A DNA stretch of 64,000 nucleotides from Okapia johnstoni. Lineage: Eukaryota > Chordata > Mammalia > Artiodactyla > Giraffidae. The DNA lies in NCBI GenBank assembly GCA_024291935.2, contig JAGTYA010000026.1, forward strand, positions 7,234,001 through 7,298,000, read 5' to 3'. This document shows positions 58,130-64,000 of the stretch, piece by piece. Below the pieces are notes generated by a model. The model searched no databases and was not told the origin of the DNA. It saw nothing but the letters and a program-made list of their open reading frames with translations. The position numbers were made by a program, and so were the translations under genes. Positions within the stretch are counted from its first letter, which is position 1. Every line of letters begins with the position of its first letter.

Positions 58130-58600
58130 GCAAGGATATAAAAGATATGAAGAATATGGTTAACAAATTTGACCTAGTGAAGCATTGCACCTAAATGCAG
58201 AACAGCATATAAAGAATATTTCCCAATAAATCCATCCAATTCTAGACCATCAGTCAACTCAACTAGTTTCAAAAAAGCAAAATCATTCAGTCTGTATTCT
58301 TTTCACTGCAATACAATTAAGTTAAACAGTGCCAACAAACAGGAAAATGGGCGGGGGGATCCCATGTGTTTGAAGCTAAGAAACATCTTATGAAATATCT
58401 GGATCACAGGGGGAAAAACAACTGAAATTAGAAAATAGAGAATAAATTTTGTTGTTTTAGATTACAATCATGATGAAATATCATATATCAAAGTTGGAGG
58501 ATCCAGCTAGAAATTCTTAGAGAAAAATTTATGACCTCAAGTGCGTATATTGGAAAATAAGAAAGGGTGCCAATAAATGAGCTAAACTCTGCCTTTAAAA
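58130..58600 (+). repeat. A-rich L1-like sequence
   Basis: Phrases such as GAGAAAAATTTATGACCTCAAG (58520) match L1 ORF2 wording; boundaries uncertain. Confidence 0.5.
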
Positions 58601-58612
58601 GTTGCAAGGTGG

Positions 58613-58822
58613 GACTTCCCAGGTGGTCCAGTGGCTAAGACTCGTGAGATTCCAATGCAGGGAATAGGTTTGATCCCTGGTCCAGGAACTAGATCCCACT
58701 TGCTGCAACTAAGAGTTTGCATGCCCCAACTAAAGATCCCAACGGCTTCGGTTAAGATCACAAGATCCCCCTGGTGCAACTAAGACCCAGCACAGCCAAA
58801 TAAATAAATACATGTTAAAAAA
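58613..58822 (+). repeat. CHR-like SINE
   Basis: GGGACTTCCCAGGTGGTCCAGTGG to GCACAGCCAAATAAATAAATAC. Confidence 0.9.
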
Positions 58823-59002
58823 AAATCTTACAAAGAGAAAGCAGAAGGACTTCTGGGTAGTTGAGGACCACAGTGGCTGCCTATGTCCCCATCTCCCAGT
58901 GCTTCCTTCCAAAGCAAGTTGGAACAACAAGCATGGGAAATAAAACTCTGCTGTAGTCTCAGAATAACTTGAAAGCAGAGAATGTCCACACTTCAGAATG
59001 AA

Positions 59003-59205
59003 AGTGTTAGTCGCTCAGTCCTATCTGACTCTTTGCAGCCCTATGGATTATAGCCCTCCAGGCCCCTCTGTCCATGGGATTCTCCAGGCAAGAATGGAGT
59101 GGGTTGCCATGCACTTCTCCAGGGGAATCTTCCTGACCCAGGGATCAAACCCGGGTCTCCTGCATTGCAGGCAGGTTCTTTACCATCTGAGTCACCAGGG
59201 AAACT
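59003..59205 (-). repeat. Bov-tA SINE
   Basis: AGTGTTAGTCGCTCAGTCC to TTTACCATCTGAGTCACCAGGG. Confidence 0.9.
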
Positions 59206-60103
59206 ACTCTTCAGAATAACTGTAAACAGAATGAAAGCACATCACGGGATTGCGCCGGTCTCTTGCCCTCTGGCCCCACTCCGCCTTGTCAGGTGGCTTC
59301 GTGCCCAGAAAAACAGGAAAGAGAGAAAAGGACAGCTGGCAACATAGGCCAATTTGTCAATCTAGAACCTTCATCAGGAAGAAGACGTTTTTTCTGCAGG
59401 CTGTAAATAATAGGAAAATGTCCTGGGACATCAGAGTGCAGACTACGGGGAAGGGACTTCAAGTATATGGCATTTGAAGAGTCAGTCTTTTAAATACATA
59501 GGTTCTGGGAGAAGGGGGTGGCAAATGGTTGAAGAGTCTTTGGGCAATTGAGTGATGAAGGAGGGGAAAAGCAAAAATTTAGGGTCTTTCAAGACAAAAG
59601 AGAAACAAAACTAAACAGAAAATCGGGGGACACAAACCCCTTCCCCCAACTAAACAATTAAAATCCACTAAAGTGCCTGGACTTTGGTATATTGACATGA
59701 GAGTGTTCGATAGAGGTAGGAATCTTGTAAAACACCCCAATAGTACAAAAAAATGAACACGGAAAAAGTTAACAGATCCATTTGGAACTATTATTTAAAA
59801 ACCAAAAAATTATCAGAACATAAAATCCAACACACATCAGCAGAGGAAACTTTCCCCTGGCAAAAAACCCAAAAATCCAAAGAAACAAAATATCCACAAA
59901 AAATTAATCATATTAATCACAAAAAATTTTTAGTAAGTTGAATAAAATGGAAATGTTATAAACAACATTCCCCTGAATACAGTGTAACAAAATGACAAGT
60001 CATTAACAAAGACAAAACCAAAATTAATTAGGTGAAAAACTGGAGTACAAAATTCTAAAAAATAGTAAGACTCTATGAGATACATTTAAAGCAACAATTA
60101 GAG
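59206..60103. repeat. L1-like and unassigned A-rich sequence
   Basis: 59220-59420 has wording such as GGCAACATAGGCCAATTTG. 59570-60100 is A-rich with no intact reading frame. Confidence 0.4.
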
Positions 60104-60225
60104 ATAATTCCTTGGTGGTCCAGTGGATAGGACTTCAAGCTTCCACTTCACAGAGCATGGGTTTGATCCCTGGTCAGGGAACTAAGATATCACACATCAT
60201 GCAGAGCGGCCAAAAAAAAAAATTC
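60104..60225 (+). repeat. CHR-like SINE
   Basis: ATTCCTTGGTGGTCCAGTGG, GGTTTGATCCCTGGTCAGGG, then poly(A). Confidence 0.88.
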
Positions 60226-60229
60226 AAAA

Positions 60230-60690
60230 TAAAAGTAGAGCACTGATTAGACGAACGTTCATAACACAGAACACTTTTATTATTTAAAGTAAGAGAAAGA
60301 GAAGAAATGAATTTAATTCCTAATTCTAAGAAAACTAGGGAAAACAACCAACAAGAAAGGAAACCAAAAGAAAGCATTAAGGAGAGAAAGAATAAAGAGA
60401 GAAACAGAGATTAGTGCAGTGGAGTACAGAAATTAGACTTGCATTTTTGGAAAAATTAACAGACAAACCACTAGCTAATTTGTTCAAGAAAAAGGAGGGA
60501 AAACGCATATATATCAAATAAGTGACAAGAGGAAAACAACCATTGGAATAAGAAAATTTTTTAAATCTTAAGATTGATTTTCCGAATGGCAGAGAGAGGA
60601 GCACAGTTGAAATTCTCCCAGGTAAAGCAACTATCTAACTAGAAAGAAATTTTTTACCTAATTATTTAGTCTGGAGATTATCCTAAGGGC
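60230..60690 (+). repeat. L1 ORF2 fragment
   Basis: TTAGACGAACGTTCATAACAC ... AAAATTAACAGACAAACCACTAGC matches the L1 ORF2 region before the RT palm; broken frames. Confidence 0.65.
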
Positions 60691-60734
60691 ATATCCAGCA
60701 AATTCAGAAGCATTCATTTAAGGGAATATTGTTC

Positions 60735-61115
60735 AAAACAGTGAGAGTCGCAACAAGGATACACTATATAGCACAGGGAATTGCACCCATTATCTTATAA
60801 TAACCTCTAATATATAATCTGCAAAAATACTGTATCTCTGTGCTGTACACCTGAAACTAACATGGTACTGTAAATCCACTGCGTGCTTAGTCGCTCAGTC
60901 ATGTCCGACTCTCTGTGTCCCCTTGGACTCTACCCATGGAATTTTCCAGGCAAGAATACTAGAGTGGGGTGCCATTTCCTACTCCAGGGGATCTTCCCAA
61001 CCCAGGGATCAAATCCACAGCTCTTGCATCTCCTGCACTGTCAGGCAGAATCTTTACCACTGCGCCACCTGGGACGTCCAAATCAACTATACTTCAACTT
61101 AAAAACAAAAGCAAA
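60735..61115 (+). mobile_element. L1 3' tail split by Bov-tA
   Basis: AACAAGGATACACTATATAGCAC ... GTACACCTGAAACTAACATGG, resuming after the SINE with AATCAACTATACTTCAACTT. Confidence 0.75.
60880..61078 (-). repeat. Bov-tA SINE, nested in L1
   Basis: GTGCTTAGTCGCTCAGTCATG to TTTACCACTGCGCCACCTGGG. Confidence 0.9.
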
Positions 61116-61159
61116 AACATAAAAACAGTGACAGTCTATGGCTTTTGAGCTACCGAAAA

Positions 61160-62030
61160 AAAAAAAAAAGGCTATTCTGGCTTTCTCCTTTCTCCTCTTC
61201 TCCTTTCTGACTTCCAGTTTAACTCCAGGTAGGGGCAGCCAAGAAAGTAGGAGGCGCTCTCTCCCACTCTAGTCGCCATATCCCGGTGTAGAGTGAAGCT
61301 TTCACCTTGAAAGGGCCGGCAGTCCATGTTTCTCATCTTCTCATTCCAGGCAGATGCAGCAAAAGAGAACTGGTCATCTCTTCCCTCACTCAATCCACAC
61401 TTGCAGGCAAGAAGCTCTACAATCTGGGCATGACAGGCCTAAAATACTGGATCCTCATAGCTCTCCTAAAGCAGAGAGTCCATGCCAGAAGGGAAAAGTC
61501 AAGAAGACTGGGAGCTGCTATCTCCCACTCCCACCAGCTTCTAGAGCAGGGGTGTCACTCATGGATAATGGGCTGCTTTCCCGACTCCCAGTTTCTATAG
61601 AGTGGGGCAGAGCTTCTGCCCAGGTGGAAAGGCGGGCCATAAAGAACTCCATAGCTTTACCTGAGGAACTTACCTTATCTGGAACAATGCCTATTAGCAT
61701 TATCAAACAAAATGAGATCTTTGATATTTTCGTGGAGAGCAATTGAGAAGGTACTCCTTGATACTAGTAGCAATAGGTAAAATGGCAACTGGACATTTAC
61801 AAGACAATCAGGGAAAGAGGCAGCCAGGAAGGGCCCTCCTTGGGTCACAGTCTACGCCGGGGCTTGGGAAGGCTGTGCACAAATACCAGGCTTCACCCAC
61901 TCAAGAGACCAAAATAGATCCACATAAATATAGTGGGTCTGTCTTTGACACAGGAGCAAAAGCAGTACTGTGGAGAAAAGACAGTCGTTACAACAGATGA
62001 TATTGGAACACCTGGACATCCACATGGAAA
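61160..62030. other. Unassigned 0.87-kb block
   Basis: Moderate-G+C block between L1 fragments. Short frames on both strands (up to 130 codons, 61354-61746) show no recognisable domain. The phrase TGGGTCACAGTCTACGCCGG is not known to me. It may be part of an L1 5' region or an old LTR element. Confidence 0.3.
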
Positions 62031-63088
62031 AAAAATCTAGACATAGACCTTATACCCTTTATAACAATTAGCTGAAAATGAATCATAGACCTAAATGTAA
62101 AATAGAAAACTCTAAACCTCCTAGAAGTTAACATTGGAGAAAATCTTGGGTTTGGCCATAACTTTTCCCCCCAGTTTTACTGAGATATAAATGACATATT
62201 ACGTTGTATTAGTTTAAGGTGTAAGGCCATGATTTTTCAAATACCACACCAAAGCTATGATCTGTGAAAAACCAATTGATAAACGAATTCATTAAAATGA
62301 AAAACTTCTGCTCTGCAAAAGACAATGTCGAGAGAATTTGACTGGGAAATGACAGTTGCAAAATAGACATATCTGATAAAGGACTGTTATTCAAAATATA
62401 CAAAGAACTCTTAAAACTCCAAAATACGAGAATTCCCTGGCATTCCAGTGGTTAGAACTCGGTGCTTTCATTGCCGAGGGCCTGGGTTCTATCCCTGGTA
62501 AGAGAACCAAGATCTTGCAAGTTACACGCCTGGGCCAAAAACAAAAACACAATGATAAGAAAACAAAATCCAATTTAAAAATGGGCTAAAACCCTTAACA
62601 GACACCTCACAAAAGGAAAATATACAGATGGCAAATATTCACGTAAAAAGATGTCCCATACCATACGTTCTTAGAGAAATGCAAATTAAAGCAAGAACGA
62701 GATACCCTACATCTTCATTAGAATAGCCAAAAGCCGCAACACTCCCAACACTAAACGATGGTGAGGCTGTGAAGCAGTAGGAATTCTTACTCGTTGCTGG
62801 CAGGAATGCAAAACATTACAGGCACTTTGGAAGAGAGTTTGACAGGTTCTTACAAAACTAAACACATTCTTACAGATAACCCAGCAACTGCCCTCCTTGG
62901 TATTTACCGAGGCAGCTGAAAACATGTCCACACAAAAACCTGCACACAAATGTTTCTATCAGTTTCATTCATAATTGCCAAAAACAAAAAACAACCAAGA
63001 TATCCTTTAGTAGGTGAATGGATGAACATAACTGTGGTGTGTCCATAAAGTAGGATATTATTCAGTGATAAAAAGAAAGGAACAAGTG
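62031..63088 (+). mobile_element. L1 3' fragment split by a CHR-like SINE
   Basis: ATAGACCTAAATGTAAAATAG, CCATACGTTCTTAGAGAAATGC and CATAAAGTAGGATATTATTCAG are L1 ORF2-end and 3' UTR wording; interrupted at about 62430-62545. Confidence 0.78.
62430..62545 (+). repeat. CHR-like SINE, nested in L1
   Basis: GAATTCCCTGGCATTCCAGTGG, GGTTCTATCCCTGGTAAGAG, then GGCCAAAAACAAAAAC. Confidence 0.88.
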
Positions 63089-63089
63089 A

Positions 63090-63480
63090 CATGAAGAGGG
63101 CTGAGCACTGAAGAATTAACGCTTTTTCACTGCGGTGCTGGAGAAGATTCTTGAGAGACGCTTGGACGGCAAGGAGATCAAACCAGTCAATCCCACAGGA
63201 AATCAATCCTGAATATTCACTGGAAGGACTGATGCTGAAGCTCCAATACTTGGACCACCTGATGTGAAGTGTCAACTCATTAGAAAAGACCCTGATGCTG
63301 GGAAAGATTGAAGACAGGAGGAGAAGGGGACAGCAGAGGATGAGATGGTTGGATGGCACCGCCGACTCAATGAACATGAATTTAAGCAAGCTCTGGGAGA
63401 TGGTGAAGGACAGGGAAGCCTGGCGTGCTGTCGTCCACGGGGTCGCAAAGAGTCAGACGTGACTGAGCGACTGAACAACA
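63090..63480 (+). mobile_element. BovB LINE 3' fragment
   Basis: AAGAGGGCTGAGCACTGAAG to GTCAGACGTGACTGAGCGACTG; the last about 390 bp. Confidence 0.92.
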
Positions 63481-63484
63481 ACAA

Positions 63485-64000
63485 GAAGAAATGAGCTATT
63501 GTGATGGCTAATTTTTTAAATTGAACTCTGGTTGATTTACAATACTGTGTTAGTTTCAGGTATACAGCAAAGTAAAGATTCAGAAATTTATGTGGATATG
63601 CAAGAGACTCAAAATAAACAAAACAATCTTGAGCAAAAAAAATAAGAGTACACTTGAAACGAATACAACATTGCAAATCAGCTCTACTCCAATAAAAATT
63701 AAAAAAAGAAAAAAAGCAGAGAGAGAACAAAGCTGCATGATTCATTCTTCCTGGACTCAAAACTTACTGCAAAGCTACAATAATCAGGACTGTGAGGTAC
63801 TGCCATCGTATCCAAAAGTGGGGTCCAGCTGCTTGCCACTCAAAAGCCAAAAAAGAGGCAAGGTTGGTGGAAAGGAAAGTTGACTTTATTTTGGATTCCA
63901 GCAAACGGGGTTGGGAAGGGCTACCACCTGTCCAAAGGTTGACTGTCCCCCACTAACAATATAGACAGACAGAGGGGGCTACATGCAGAAACAGCAGACA
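63485..64000 (+). repeat. L1 3' tail and A-rich sequence to the right edge
   Basis: TGGTTGATTTACAATACTGTG and TCAGCTCTACTCCAATAAAAAT are L1 3' wording. 63790-64000 is unassigned and runs off the window. Confidence 0.6.

Overview
This is mammalian nuclear DNA from a ruminant, most likely cattle or a close bovid. It contains a BovB (RTE-type) LINE, many tRNA-Glu-derived ruminant SINEs (BOV-A2, Bov-tA and CHR-like), ruminant-type L1 fragments, and spliced genes with GT-AG introns. The gene order SLC22A20 - CAPN1 - SPDYC, all on the minus strand, matches the CAPN1 neighbourhood (human 11q13; cattle chromosome 29).

Layout. 1-227 is the first coding exon of SLC22A20, running off the left edge. 1675-26675 is a complete CAPN1 gene (calpain-1 large subunit). 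I place 21 coding exons with consensus or near-consensus splice sites. They sum to 2,151 nt, that is 716 codons plus stop, including a 12-nt micro-exon. Two candidate non-coding first exons lie in a CpG island at about 25.9-27.0 kb. CAPN1 intron 10 (9.4 kb) and intron 12 carry most of the repeats: nested L1 fragments, two BOV-A2 dimers with perfect target-site duplications (one in intron 10, one in intron 11), and an antisense BovB. About 27.3-37.8 kb is an intergenic repeat field. 37.86-40.56 kb is a complete SPDYC gene (Speedy/RINGO family, 272 aa predicted), with a TATA/CCAAT promoter and a very short first exon.

From 40.6 kb to the right edge I find no intact gene, only L1, BovB, SINE and MLT1-type LTR sequence. 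The exception, and the most unusual item in the window, is a 2.5-kb processed retrocopy at about 53.3-55.9 kb. It has a poly(A) tail and a 22-23-bp target-site duplication. It starts as LYPD1 mRNA, but midway it runs into sequence antisense to the C-terminal coding part of the receptor gene GPR39. It therefore seems to preserve a spliced LYPD1 transcript that used an exon lying antisense within GPR39.

The three genes are not known to share a pathway. Calpain-1 is a calcium-activated cytosolic cysteine protease, SPDYC a cyclin-like CDK activator, and SLC22A20 an organic-anion transporter. The CAPN1 allele reads Gly at codon 316 and Val at codon 530, two positions used as cattle beef-tenderness markers. 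I found no CRISPR array, prokaryotic gene, rRNA or free tRNA gene, and no undescribed multi-gene system.
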